From: JAISFI01 sp031553775
GTDB lineage: Bacteria > Bacteroidota > Bacteroidia > Bacteroidales > Azobacteroidaceae
NCBI GenBank assembly: GCA_031553775.1
Contig: JAVBLA010000025.1
Location: forward strand, 54,866-118,865
Direction of reading: 5' to 3'
DNA length: 64,000 nt
Under the pieces are notes generated by a model. That model did no database searches, was not told the DNA's origin, and was given only the letters and a program-made list of their open reading frames with translations. A program made the position numbers and the translations under genes. Positions 27,445 to 36,073 of this stretch are shown here, in pieces (position 1 is the stretch's first letter; every line of letters begins with the position of its first letter).

Positions 27445-28269
27445 TTATATGATTTCGATCATCCGGCTTTCAATCCAACCGACATTTCCATCTTCCAGGA
27501 CAACTTCACTCCAGTTACTTAATGTTCTTTTGATAAAAACCTTAGTGCCTTCATGAAGAACTACAATATCTGTTCCGCTCTGGTCGGGAGATCCTTTGAT
27601 AGTAACAGTCGGTACAAAAACGATTGCCACATCACGGTCCGTCAACCGCTTCTTCTGCTGATAGGCAAAAACATTCCCCGAAACTGCCAGCACTAAGCAA
27701 AAAATACCAATATAGAAACCCATTTTTTTCAGCAAAATCTTACGGCCAAAGAAAAAGAGAACCAGACAAACAATCAACAGCAGGAATGAAACGATTCCTA
27801 CCCATGCCCATTGATTGGTACTGTAAATATTCCGGAGATTGCTGATCCATTGTAGCAGGAAAAATGCTTCTACAGGCTCCATTTTATCCACGGTTTTCAG
27901 TCGGGCCATTTCCAGATTAAAGCGGATATCTCCATCTCCCGGATTCAATAGTAAAGCCCGCTCATAGTTCAGGATAGCCGGAGCAATATCATTTACCTTA
28001 TAATAAGCATTGCCCAGGTTATAATAAACATCGGAAGATACCCCATAATTTTTCAAAAGTTCTTCATAAATGTTGATTGCACCGGGATATTCCCCCTTGA
28101 CATACAGATCGTTGGCTTCCTGTAACAACTCTTTAGGCGATTTATCCGCGACTGTTGCCACCACAGATTGATCCTGAAGATTAATCGCAGGCAGAGTATC
28201 CTGTGCAGAAAGGCAGCTTATACAAAGTTGCAGCAAGATTATAATGCTATATAGTTTCATCTGTTTCAT
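27445..28269 (-). CDS. batE: BatE: TPR and SH3-like protein of the aerotolerance operon
   Basis: The 274-residue protein has a signal peptide (about 1-22), tetratricopeptide repeats (about 45-140, with DVYYNLGNAYYKVNDIAPAILNYERALLLNPGD), two membrane helices (about 155-200) and a C-terminal SH3-like domain (about 210-272, with VEVVLEDGNVGWIESRMIEII-like ending). This is the BatE layout known from Bacteroides fragilis. It follows batD by 4 bp and is part of one long transcript. Its biochemical role is not established. Confidence 0.85.
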   Translation of the reverse strand: MKQMKLYSIIILLQLCISCLSAQDTLPAINLQDQSVVATVADKSPKELLQEANDLYVKGEYPGAINIYEELLKNYGVSSDVYYNLGNAYYKVNDIAPAILNYERALLLNPGDGDIRFNLEMARLKTVDKMEPVEAFFLLQWISNLRNIYSTNQWAWVGIVSFLLLIVCLVLFFFGRKILLKKMGFYIGIFCLVLAVSGNVFAYQQKKRLTDRDVAIVFVPTVTIKGSPDQSGTDIVVLHEGTKVFIKRTLSNWSEVVLEDGNVGWIESRMIEII

Positions 28270-28273
28270 AGTC

Positions 28274-30088
28274 TTACTTTTTGATAGAACTTTCCATTTT
28301 ATTAATTACCTGCACTGTTGAATCGTATAACTTATCCATTTCTCCGCTATCCTGAGATGGGGCATAACGGGCAAATTCACAGGTACCGAGAATATCCATA
28401 ATATCTTTGACCAAAGAATCTTCGGCACCGTATTTCGACAATTCGGATTCCACATTGTCCTTAGTCAGAGAAGCAACAGGTATATTCAGTTTATCACTCA
28501 GATAACCCCACAAAGCTTTGAGAACTTCATCGTAAAATGCTTCTCTATTGTTTTCTTTCAACAGTTTACCGGCTACTTTCATGCGCTTGGTAGCAACCTT
28601 ATTGGCTTTTTTGGTTCTCACCAATGCAATATTGGAATTTTCTTTTGCCTGCTTTCTGTAAATAATAAAGAAAACAATGAAAAGTATGGCCGGGATCAAA
28701 TAACCCAACCAATAAGCAAACGATCCGAAAACAAAATCTTTTTCAGTTCTGAAATCCGTTTGTCCGGTTTTAATATAGCGGAGGTCTTTGCCGATATACC
28801 GGAGATCTTCCTTATTTGCATAGTTGACCACCTGTTGGGAAGCTCCCTCCCCTCCTTTTCCTTTTTCCACATGCAATTTATACTCGGGAGTCACATGTTT
28901 TTTATAAGTTCCCGATTTCGGGTCAAAATAAGAAAACTCTACCGGAAGAATGGAAAAATCGCCTGCATATTGAGGAATAATCAAATATTCTATAGATTTT
29001 GTACCCGAAACACCTGCCTGTGTAACTTTAGTATTCAGATCTACCTTCGGGTCATAAATCTCAAAATCATTGGGAAAAACAAATTCCGGGTTTTTGATGG
29101 TCTTCAGATTCCCGGTACCTGAAATACTGAGCTTAATAGTAATCCCTTCATTCGTTTTTACATTTTCTGAAGAAATTGACGAAGTTACATTGAGATCACC
29201 CACTGCTCCGGAAAAAGATGCCGGTTTCCCCGCAGGAAGCGGCTTGACATCGATTGCTACCGGATTGCATTGAATGGTTTTGTTGACATTCGAATAGACA
29301 TCGTTATCAAAGAAACTCCTGGCCCTTCGCACCAATACCGCAATTTGTGTATCCAGTTTTCCACCCTGAATAGTGAGCTTTCCTGTTTTCTGAGGATACA
29401 AATAATACTGGGCTATAATTCCGGTCCTGTAATTTTTGCCATTGTAGCTCTCCACATTCCAGGACATATTAGACAAATCTATTTGTTGCGATACAAATCC
29501 TGAAAAATCAGGTAAAGCCCAATTGGACATACTTTGTAAATTAACCCGGGTATACAATTTGAATGTAATCAGAAACCCTTCGTTTTCGTACATACTGTTT
29601 CTGGAAACATGAGCACGGAGAAAGATATCGTCAGCTCCGATTTCCTGTGAATTGACCGTTTCTACCTGTTGCTGCTGGCTTTGGGCTGCAGCCTGGCTGG
29701 CTTTATCGGCAGCAAGAACTTTAATGGACAGACTATTCGATTGATACTGGCTGTTTCCAACCGTGATAGTAGCCGGACCTATGTCGAATGACCCTTCCTC
29801 TTTTGCCTGCAAAATATAAGTATAGGTTTCATTATACACCGTTTCCATTTGAGTACCGATAATCTGTACGCTGGTACTGCTGGAAACTGCCGGTCCGTTC
29901 TTTACATCGAACCCGTTGATTTCGGGTACCCTCAGGTCTTTGGCTTTTTCACTTACTGTGTACGATAATCTGAACTGTTGACCCACCGCAACTGTTTTGG
30001 GAGCGGTGGCCCTGAAAGAAACTTCGGCTGCCGATACAGAACCGGAAACCAGTAAACATATCCATAAAAACAATAATGTTCTTCTCAT
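28274..30088 (-). CDS. batD: BatD: oxygen-tolerance protein
   Basis: The 604-residue protein has a signal peptide (about 1-20), repeated beta-sandwich segments in the periplasm (about 22-440), a membrane helix at about 457-477 (AYWLGYLIPAILFIVFFIIY) and a cytoplasmic helical tail. The start VSFRATAPKTVAVGQQFRLSYTV is characteristic of the BatD/oxygen-tolerance family. It probably works with the von Willebrand proteins BatA and BatB at the inner membrane. It lies 4 bp after batC. Confidence 0.9.
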   Translation of the reverse strand: MRRTLLFLWICLLVSGSVSAAEVSFRATAPKTVAVGQQFRLSYTVSEKAKDLRVPEINGFDVKNGPAVSSSTSVQIIGTQMETVYNETYTYILQAKEEGSFDIGPATITVGNSQYQSNSLSIKVLAADKASQAAAQSQQQQVETVNSQEIGADDIFLRAHVSRNSMYENEGFLITFKLYTRVNLQSMSNWALPDFSGFVSQQIDLSNMSWNVESYNGKNYRTGIIAQYYLYPQKTGKLTIQGGKLDTQIAVLVRRARSFFDNDVYSNVNKTIQCNPVAIDVKPLPAGKPASFSGAVGDLNVTSSISSENVKTNEGITIKLSISGTGNLKTIKNPEFVFPNDFEIYDPKVDLNTKVTQAGVSGTKSIEYLIIPQYAGDFSILPVEFSYFDPKSGTYKKHVTPEYKLHVEKGKGGEGASQQVVNYANKEDLRYIGKDLRYIKTGQTDFRTEKDFVFGSFAYWLGYLIPAILFIVFFIIYRKQAKENSNIALVRTKKANKVATKRMKVAGKLLKENNREAFYDEVLKALWGYLSDKLNIPVASLTKDNVESELSKYGAEDSLVKDIMDILGTCEFARYAPSQDSGEMDKLYDSTVQVINKMESSIKK

Positions 30089-30092
30089 CTTT

Positions 30093-30872
30093 TTACCAAT
30101 CTTTATCAGGTTTACGTTCGGACTTCATTTTCCGGGCTTCGTCTTCCTTCACTTTGTTTTGAGTCTTCTTTTCATCCTGCGACAAAGCTTCCAGTATTTG
30201 TTCGGCTTTTTGCTTATCCATATTGGAATTATTTTGTTGCTGATCCTGCTGGTCTTGTTTATCCTGCTTATCCTGTTGATTTTTCTGATCCTGTTTCTGC
30301 TGATCTTGCTTATCCTGCTGATCTTTTTGATCCTGATTCTGGTCCTTGTTCTGATCTTGTTGCTGCTGGTCGCTCAATAATTTCTGCGCTACCGCCAGGT
30401 TATAGCGCGTTTCATTATCTCTCGGATTATTGATCAACGCATATTGATAAGCCGATACACTCTTGGCATAATCTTTAGCATCCATAAAAATATTGCCCAG
30501 ATTATGATAAGTTTTCGCCAGTGTCGATTTGTTTTTATCTGAGTTGATCACTACCTGGTATTGTTCCAGGGCTTCTTTCTGTTTTCCCTGTTTATATAAC
30601 GAATTTCCAAGGTTATAGGCCGCCTCTACCGACCGGCTGTTTGCTTCCAGTGCTTTCCGGTAAGCGATCTCCGATTCCGTATAACGCTCTTTTTTGTAAT
30701 CACTGTTCCCGCTCCTGAGTTCTTTTCTAACCTCTTTCTGGGCGAAAACCGGGAAAACGGCTCCCAACAATACAGCTATGAGAACTATTTTCATGACCGG
30801 CACAGAAAATCCACTTATTTTAGCAGGTTTGAAAATGATCGGATGATATATAATTATTCTTTGTTTCATCAT
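30093..30872 (-). CDS. batC: BatC: TPR protein with a Gln/Asp/Lys-rich tail
   Basis: The 259-residue protein has an N-terminal hydrophobic anchor or signal (about 22-45), two or three TPR units (about 55-160, including AEAAYNLGNSLYKQGKQKEA-like repeats) and a low-complexity tail (about 166-225) built almost only from Gln, Asp, Lys and Asn. TPR units suggest a scaffold for the Bat complex. The start at 30872 gives a long basic leader; a Met at about residue 27 is an alternative. It lies 17 bp after batB. Confidence 0.85.
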   Translation of the reverse strand: MMKQRIIIYHPIIFKPAKISGFSVPVMKIVLIAVLLGAVFPVFAQKEVRKELRSGNSDYKKERYTESEIAYRKALEANSRSVEAAYNLGNSLYKQGKQKEALEQYQVVINSDKNKSTLAKTYHNLGNIFMDAKDYAKSVSAYQYALINNPRDNETRYNLAVAQKLLSDQQQQDQNKDQNQDQKDQQDKQDQQKQDQKNQQDKQDKQDQQDQQQNNSNMDKQKAEQILEALSQDEKKTQNKVKEDEARKMKSERKPDKDW

Positions 30873-30889
30873 ATTCCGGTTGATTTTAA

Positions 30890-31912
30890 TCAGGAAAATA
30901 ATTTAAATTTACGGTATATGCGATTTTTTCTGTCAAGTATGAAAAAGTCGAGTATAAGAACAAACAGGCAGATCCAGATCAATACCTGAAATCTTTCATC
31001 GTATTCCGAATATACCTTACTCTCCAGGTCTGTTTTCTGCATTTTACCTAATTCTGTCTGTATGGTTTTCAATGCGATATTTGTATTGTCCGACCGGACA
31101 TATACACCTTGTCCGGAAGCTGCAATTTGCTGGCACATCTGCTCATTCAGACTTGTCACGACAAAATTACCGGATCCATCTTTTCTGAAATTATTGGTTC
31201 CCGGTTGTATGGGAATAGGCGCTCCCTCCGGCGAACCGATACCGACCACATTGACTTTGATACCTTTCTCGGCAGAAGCCTGTGCTTCACTTACCGCATC
31301 GCCTTCATGATTTTCCCCGTCTGTAATGACGATAATGGTCTTTTCGGAAACTTCACTGGTTGAAAAAGAATTGGTAGCCAGATTAATAGCTGCTCCGATA
31401 GCCGTACCCTGACGGGATACTATCTGCGGTGTAATAGACGAAATAAACATCTTGGCTGCAATATAATCGGAAGTAATAGGCAATTGGATATAGGCATCGC
31501 CGGCAAATACGATCAAACCGACCTTATCATTCCCGAAACCATCGATCATTTTTGACAAGATCTGTTTGGATTTTTCCAGACGGCTGGGACTGATATCTTC
31601 CGAGAGCATGGAGTTGGATACGTCCAGACAAACCATTACCTCGATACCTTTTTTCTTGACGGTTTCCAGTTTTGTTCCGAACTGCGGACCGGCAATGGCA
31701 AAAACACATAAAGTAATCCCCGCAAACAGGAACCAGAATTTCAACGACTGCCTTTTATGCGATACATCCGGCATCAGCAACTTTAACAATGCCTTATCTC
31801 CGATTTTTTTCAGATTTTTTCTCTTCTTATAGATAAAATACAGGTAAATCAGAAAAAGTACGGGCAATATCAATAAGAGATACAAGTAATCTGGATGTGC
31901 GAATCTAAACAT
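30890..31912 (-). CDS. batB: BatB: von Willebrand factor A membrane protein
   Basis: The 340-residue protein has two N-terminal membrane helices (about 8-27 and 60-76), a VWA domain (about 90-285) with an intact metal site DVSNSMLSEDISPSR, followed by the conserved GLIVFAGDAYIQLPIT and ITDGENHEGD, and a C-terminal membrane helix (about 310-328). The VWA domain faces the periplasm and should bind a divalent metal and a partner protein. It lies 12 bp after its paralogue batA. Confidence 0.92.
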   Translation of the reverse strand: MFRFAHPDYLYLLLILPVLFLIYLYFIYKKRKNLKKIGDKALLKLLMPDVSHKRQSLKFWFLFAGITLCVFAIAGPQFGTKLETVKKKGIEVMVCLDVSNSMLSEDISPSRLEKSKQILSKMIDGFGNDKVGLIVFAGDAYIQLPITSDYIAAKMFISSITPQIVSRQGTAIGAAINLATNSFSTSEVSEKTIIVITDGENHEGDAVSEAQASAEKGIKVNVVGIGSPEGAPIPIQPGTNNFRKDGSGNFVVTSLNEQMCQQIAASGQGVYVRSDNTNIALKTIQTELGKMQKTDLESKVYSEYDERFQVLIWICLFVLILDFFILDRKNRIYRKFKLFS

Positions 31913-31924
31913 AGTCTGGTATAA

Positions 31925-32911
31925 TTAAGGTATATTTTTCAATACCGTATACTTTAATAATGATTCCAATAACAAAAACAAGAAAGCCAGTAAAGCAAAA
32001 TAGAGGTATTCTTCCTGCCTTTTACTGTATTCCTTGACATTCATCTTGGATTTTTCCATCTCATCGATTTCCTTATAGATCGCTTTCAGGGAGTTATTAT
32101 CCGTCGCCCGGAAATGCTGCCCACCGGTAAGTTGCGCAATTTGCGTCAGCGTCTTTTCGTCAATTTCCACTTTCACTTTCTCATACCGGACTCCACCGAA
32201 CGGACCTGGAATAGGTGCCAACGCTTCTCCCCTTGTGCCTACAGCAATCGTATACACACGGATATTATACTCGCCCGCTATTTCTGCTGCCGTTGCAGGA
32301 GAAATATCTCCCCGGTTATTCGAACCGTCGGTCAGTAAAATGATCACTTTCGATTTTGCCTGACTGTCTTTGATACGGTTCACTGCAGTTGCCAGGCCAT
32401 TTCCGATAGCTGTACCGTCTTCGATCATTCCGCACTGTACCTTACTGAAAAGATTCAGCAAAACAGCATGGTCGGTAGTCAGCGGACATTGAGTAAAGCT
32501 TTCTCCTGCAAAAACAACCAGACCAATATTATCGTTCGGCCGTTCTTTAATAAAAGAGGCAGCCACCTGCTTGGCAGCTTCAATACGATCGGGACTAAGG
32601 TCTCTGGCCAGCATAGAAGTAGAAACATCTAAAGCCAATATGATATCGATCCCCTCTGTAGTGGTGTTCTGCCAGTGTTTACTGGATTGGGGACGGGCCA
32701 AAGCCACAATCAGAATGGATACAGCCAACAGCCTGCATATGAATGGAATATGTCTCAGCCGTACTTTATAACTTATCGGAACTTTATCAAATGCCTGAGC
32801 AGCCGATATCTGCATGGAGGCCTGCGATTTACGTAATTTCCAGATATACCAGAAAATCATAGGTATCAGCAGTACCAGTAAAAAGAGATATGTAGGATTT
32901 GCAAAAGTCAT
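31925..32911 (-). CDS. batA: BatA: von Willebrand factor A membrane protein
   Basis: The 328-residue protein has the same plan as BatB: membrane helices at about 8-25 and 60-76, a VWA domain with the metal site DVSTSMLARDLSPDR, the conserved GLVVFAGESFTQCPLTTDH and LLTDGSNNRGDISP, and a C-terminal helix (about 305-322). In B. fragilis the Bat genes raise tolerance to oxygen. The gene is 11 bp after the upstream membrane protein and 12 bp before batB. Confidence 0.92.
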   Translation of the reverse strand: MTFANPTYLFLLVLLIPMIFWYIWKLRKSQASMQISAAQAFDKVPISYKVRLRHIPFICRLLAVSILIVALARPQSSKHWQNTTTEGIDIILALDVSTSMLARDLSPDRIEAAKQVAASFIKERPNDNIGLVVFAGESFTQCPLTTDHAVLLNLFSKVQCGMIEDGTAIGNGLATAVNRIKDSQAKSKVIILLTDGSNNRGDISPATAAEIAGEYNIRVYTIAVGTRGEALAPIPGPFGGVRYEKVKVEIDEKTLTQIAQLTGGQHFRATDNNSLKAIYKEIDEMEKSKMNVKEYSKRQEEYLYFALLAFLFLLLESLLKYTVLKNIP

Positions 32912-32922
32912 TGCTCAAAAAT

Positions 32923-33939
32923 TTAACGATTAGCTTGATCTTCCTTTTCTGTAACCGGTTCCGTGGTGGCATTCCCCTCTCCTGCCGGGTTCTGCAACTC
33001 TTCTATTTTGGTTTGATTGACAAATAAGTAGGCATTCAAAATAGACATTTCATTGTCATTAGGTAATGGTACATATTTGGCAAATTTCACCAGATCGGCC
33101 AGTTCCAATACATGTTTCAGCGTATCGTATACAGAATGGACATCATGCAAACGATAGATTTCAGACAGAATTTCTTCTGAGGTCATTTCCATGGCATTCA
33201 CCTGGAACCTCCTCATAATATACTGTCTTAAAACTTCCGTTATTTGTGTAAAATATTCCTTATTCCTCCCCTGTTGCCACAATTTTTCCACTTTGATCTT
33301 ATCCAGTTTGGAAATTGCTTCCAGATGAGGAGGTAATTTCGGCTCTTTCTTCATGAAACTGAAAACAGGTTCTTTCTTTTTCCGCTTTTGCAGGATATAC
33401 ATAATCACACAAAACAGGAAAAGGCCTCCCATTATCCCGAAAATATAAGGATAATAATCGGCCAGCACAAAATCGGGAGTCATTACCGGCTTGATATCAT
33501 AAATACCTTTTTCAGGATCCACATCAGTGTAAGTCACCACTTTCAGCACCATTACATTCGATTTCAGAGTATCGGTGCCGCTTGTAACAATAAAAGGAGG
33601 AATCACATACAGAGCCGAATCGAAAGAAGTAACCAGAAAATCCTGTTTAATCAGCAAACGATTGTTATCTGTTATACTGGTATCTCTTTTTCCTGCTTCA
33701 AGTACGATAATCCCCCGGGTAAGCGTGTCAGTCACAATCGGCCATCCGACCGGATTGTCTTTACCGGTTACAACTTCCAAGTGAACAGAAGTCTGCTCCC
33801 CGATCATAATCATAGTGGAATCGATCGATGCCTGCACCACGGTCTGAGCGGCCGACCATTGTGTATGCAACAGCAAACACATAGCCACCGCCATCATCTT
33901 CAGGATTTTGATTGTATTGATCATTTTCAGCATACTCAA
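32923..33939 (-). CDS. Bat-operon membrane protein, function unknown
   Basis: The 338-residue protein has a signal peptide (about 10-31), a periplasmic beta-rich domain (about 32-165) that resembles the start of BatD (VVQASIDSTMIMIGEQTSVHLEV), a membrane helix (about 168-188) and a cytoplasmic helical domain (about 205-310, with IMRRFQVNAMEMTSEEIL). Similar genes sit between the DUF58 gene and batA in many Bacteroidota, sometimes related to DUF4381. The stop at 32923 is 11 bp before batA. Its start lies directly next to the DUF58 stop. Confidence 0.8.
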   Translation of the reverse strand: MSMLKMINTIKILKMMAVAMCLLLHTQWSAAQTVVQASIDSTMIMIGEQTSVHLEVVTGKDNPVGWPIVTDTLTRGIIVLEAGKRDTSITDNNRLLIKQDFLVTSFDSALYVIPPFIVTSGTDTLKSNVMVLKVVTYTDVDPEKGIYDIKPVMTPDFVLADYYPYIFGIMGGLFLFCVIMYILQKRKKKEPVFSFMKKEPKLPPHLEAISKLDKIKVEKLWQQGRNKEYFTQITEVLRQYIMRRFQVNAMEMTSEEILSEIYRLHDVHSVYDTLKHVLELADLVKFAKYVPLPNDNEMSILNAYLFVNQTKIEELQNPAGEGNATTEPVTEKEDQANR

Positions 33940-34809
33940 TCAATTTCGTTTATTGAAAAGATTTATCAGGGCTTTCACATAATCTTCTCCCGTAGATACG
34001 GAAACAGCATCCACTTTACTTCTGTTAAACGCATCATACATCCGGCCCTGCCTTTCTTCCCACGATTTCTTATACATTCCACGTACTTTGGAAGAAGAGG
34101 TATCCACCCATTTTTCCCTGCCGGTTTCTGCATCTCTGAATTTGATCAGTCCCGCATCCGGCATAGCAGTCTCCCGCTGGTCATACACCTGAATAGCAAC
34201 AATATCGTGTTTCTTATTGGCAATAGTCAATGCATCGAAATAGTTTCCGGAATCTATAAAATCGGAGATCAGAAAAGACGTACAACGTTTTTTGATCACA
34301 TTGGTAAGATACTTGAGAGCCTGGGATACATCGGTTTGCTTATGTTCCGGCTGGAAATCAATCAATTCCCTGATAATGTAAAGAATATGTTTTTTCCCTT
34401 TTTTAGGAGGAATAAATTTTTCTATCTTATCGGAAAAAAAGATCACCCCAATCTTATCGTTATTCTGGATAGCCGAAAAGGCCAACGTAGCGGCCATCTC
34501 TGTGATGATTTCCTTTTTCATCACCTCCACTGTCCCAAAATCACGACTGCCGGAAACATCGATCAGCAACATCACTGTCAGTTCACGTTCTTCTTCAAAA
34601 ACCTTTACATAAGTTCTTGTATGACGTGCTGTTACATTCCAGTCAATATCGCGAATATCGTCACCGAACTGATACTCGCGGACTTCAGAAAAAGCCATCC
34701 CCCGGCCCTTAAAAGCCGAATGGTATTGCCCCGCAAAGATATTACGGGATAACCCCCGGGTCTTGATCTCGATCTGACGTACTTTTTTGAGTAGTTCGCT
34801 TGTCTCCAC
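33940..34809 (-). CDS. DUF58 domain-containing protein
   Basis: The 289-residue protein contains the DUF58 signature GRGMAFSEVREYQFGDD, followed by IRDIDWNVTARHTRTYVKVFEEERELTV-like sequence, and a VWA-like fold with MLLIDVSGSRDFG. It has no membrane segment, so it is cytoplasmic. DUF58 proteins partner MoxR ATPases and VWA proteins. It lies between moxR and the Bat genes with its stop next to the following start. An 87-bp gap with facing ATTGAAA arrays separates it from moxR. Confidence 0.9.
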   Translation of the reverse strand: METSELLKKVRQIEIKTRGLSRNIFAGQYHSAFKGRGMAFSEVREYQFGDDIRDIDWNVTARHTRTYVKVFEEERELTVMLLIDVSGSRDFGTVEVMKKEIITEMAATLAFSAIQNNDKIGVIFFSDKIEKFIPPKKGKKHILYIIRELIDFQPEHKQTDVSQALKYLTNVIKKRCTSFLISDFIDSGNYFDALTIANKKHDIVAIQVYDQRETAMPDAGLIKFRDAETGREKWVDTSSSKVRGMYKKSWEERQGRMYDAFNRSKVDAVSVSTGEDYVKALINLFNKRN

Positions 34810-34815
34810 TATTTA

Positions 34816-34899
34816 TAATTGAAAATTGATAATTGAAAATTGAAAATGATAGATCAGGTAAGCCTAATTATCAATTTTTAATTTTCAATTTTCAATTGA
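34816..34899. repeat. Facing 7-bp arrays between moxR and the DUF58 gene
   Basis: An ATTGAAA-type array (about 34816-34850) faces its reverse complement (about 34866-34899) across a short unique loop. The pair fills the gap between two cotranscribed genes, and the moxR stop lies at its edge. On RNA it could fold into a long AU hairpin and tune expression of the downstream Bat genes. Confidence 0.75.
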
Positions 34900-35895
34900 T
34901 TAGGGTACTTCAACTTTATTCAAAATCTCACTGATAATTTCTTCCGAAGTCAGGTTATTAGCTTCCGCTTCATAACTCAATCCGATGCGGTGACGCATTA
35001 CATCGTGACAAACAGCACGGATATCTTCGGGAATTACGTATCCTCTTCTTTTGATAAATGCATAAGCCCTGGCAGCTAAGGCCAGATTGATGGATGCCCT
35101 TGGAGAAGCGCCGAAATCGATCATACCTTTCAGGTTATCCAATCCGTGATCCTGCGGATAACGGGTTGCAAAAACGATATCGACGATATATTTCTCGATT
35201 TTTTCGTCCAGGTAAACTTCCCTTACCACTTTCCTGGCTTCCAAAATCTCTTCTTTTTTGAGGACCGGTTTTACATCGAATTTATTACCGCTGATATTCT
35301 GGCGGATAATTAATTTTTCTTCGTCTTTTTTGGGATAGTTGATAACTACTTTCAACATGAAACGGTCTACCTGTGCTTCAGGAAGCGGATAAGTACCTTC
35401 TTGTTCTATGGGATTTTGTGTAGCCATTACAAGGAACGGTTCCGGAAGTTTGTATGTTTTTTCTCCGATGGTTACCTGTCTTTCCTGCATAGCTTCCAGC
35501 AGAGCACTCTGTACTTTCGCCGGTGCACGGTTGATTTCATCGGCCAATACAAAATTGGCAAATACAGGACCGTGTTTTACCAAAAATTCTTCCGATTTCT
35601 GGCTGTATATCATAGTACCGACCACGTCGGCAGGAAGTAAATCGGGAGTAAACTGGATCCGGCTGTATTTTGCATCGATCAGAGATCCCAATGTCTTTAT
35701 CGCCAACGTTTTTGCCAATCCGGGAACCCCTTCCAGCAAGATATGTCCATCAGACAAAAGACCTATTAACAACGACTCTACCAAATGTTTCTGACCAACG
35801 ATAGTCTGGTCCATACCCATGGTGAGCATGTTGATAAAACCACTCTTACTTTCAATCCGCTCATTGAGTTCGCGGATGTCAACTGTTTGACTCAT
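34900..35895 (-). CDS. MoxR-family AAA+ ATPase
   Basis: The 331-residue ATPase shows Walker A in LLEGVPGLAKT (about residues 54-64), Walker B FVLADEINRAP, the sensor-1 MATQNPIEQEGTYPLPEAQ and the C-terminal lid domain. MoxR proteins act as chaperones that load metals or mature VWA protein complexes. It is the first gene of the Bat cluster and has a canonical promoter at 35969-35999. Likely partners are the DUF58, BatA and BatB proteins encoded downstream. Confidence 0.93.
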   Translation of the reverse strand: MSQTVDIRELNERIESKSGFINMLTMGMDQTIVGQKHLVESLLIGLLSDGHILLEGVPGLAKTLAIKTLGSLIDAKYSRIQFTPDLLPADVVGTMIYSQKSEEFLVKHGPVFANFVLADEINRAPAKVQSALLEAMQERQVTIGEKTYKLPEPFLVMATQNPIEQEGTYPLPEAQVDRFMLKVVINYPKKDEEKLIIRQNISGNKFDVKPVLKKEEILEARKVVREVYLDEKIEKYIVDIVFATRYPQDHGLDNLKGMIDFGASPRASINLALAARAYAFIKRRGYVIPEDIRAVCHDVMRHRIGLSYEAEANNLTSEEIISEILNKVEVP

Positions 35896-35968
35896 AGATT
35901 TTAGATGTTTTATTGTTAGTATATTTCTAAATTACAAAAGAACAAGGACTACATTTTATGCAGCCGCA

Positions 35969-35999
35969 CAAAATTAGAAATGTTAAAATCGACATCAAA
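35969..35999 (-). promoter_or_regulatory. Promoter of the moxR-bat operon
   Basis: On the minus strand TTTG (35999-35996), a 19-bp spacer and TAATTTTG (35976-35969) match the Bacteroidota promoter. The leader to the moxR start at 35895 is about 65 bp. Confidence 0.7.
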
Positions 36000-36073
36000 C
36001 CTTTTGCCGTTAAAAATGATTAATCAAATACTTAAAAAAAGGTAAGAAAAGGCCGAAAAGTGCCTGTACTGCT

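Noticed and set aside
33388..34752. A 454-codon plus-strand frame opposite the Bat genes
   Set aside because: It lies fully antisense to two well-supported genes (DUF58 and the Bat-operon membrane protein), and its translation is rich in His, Ile and Phe with no domain character.
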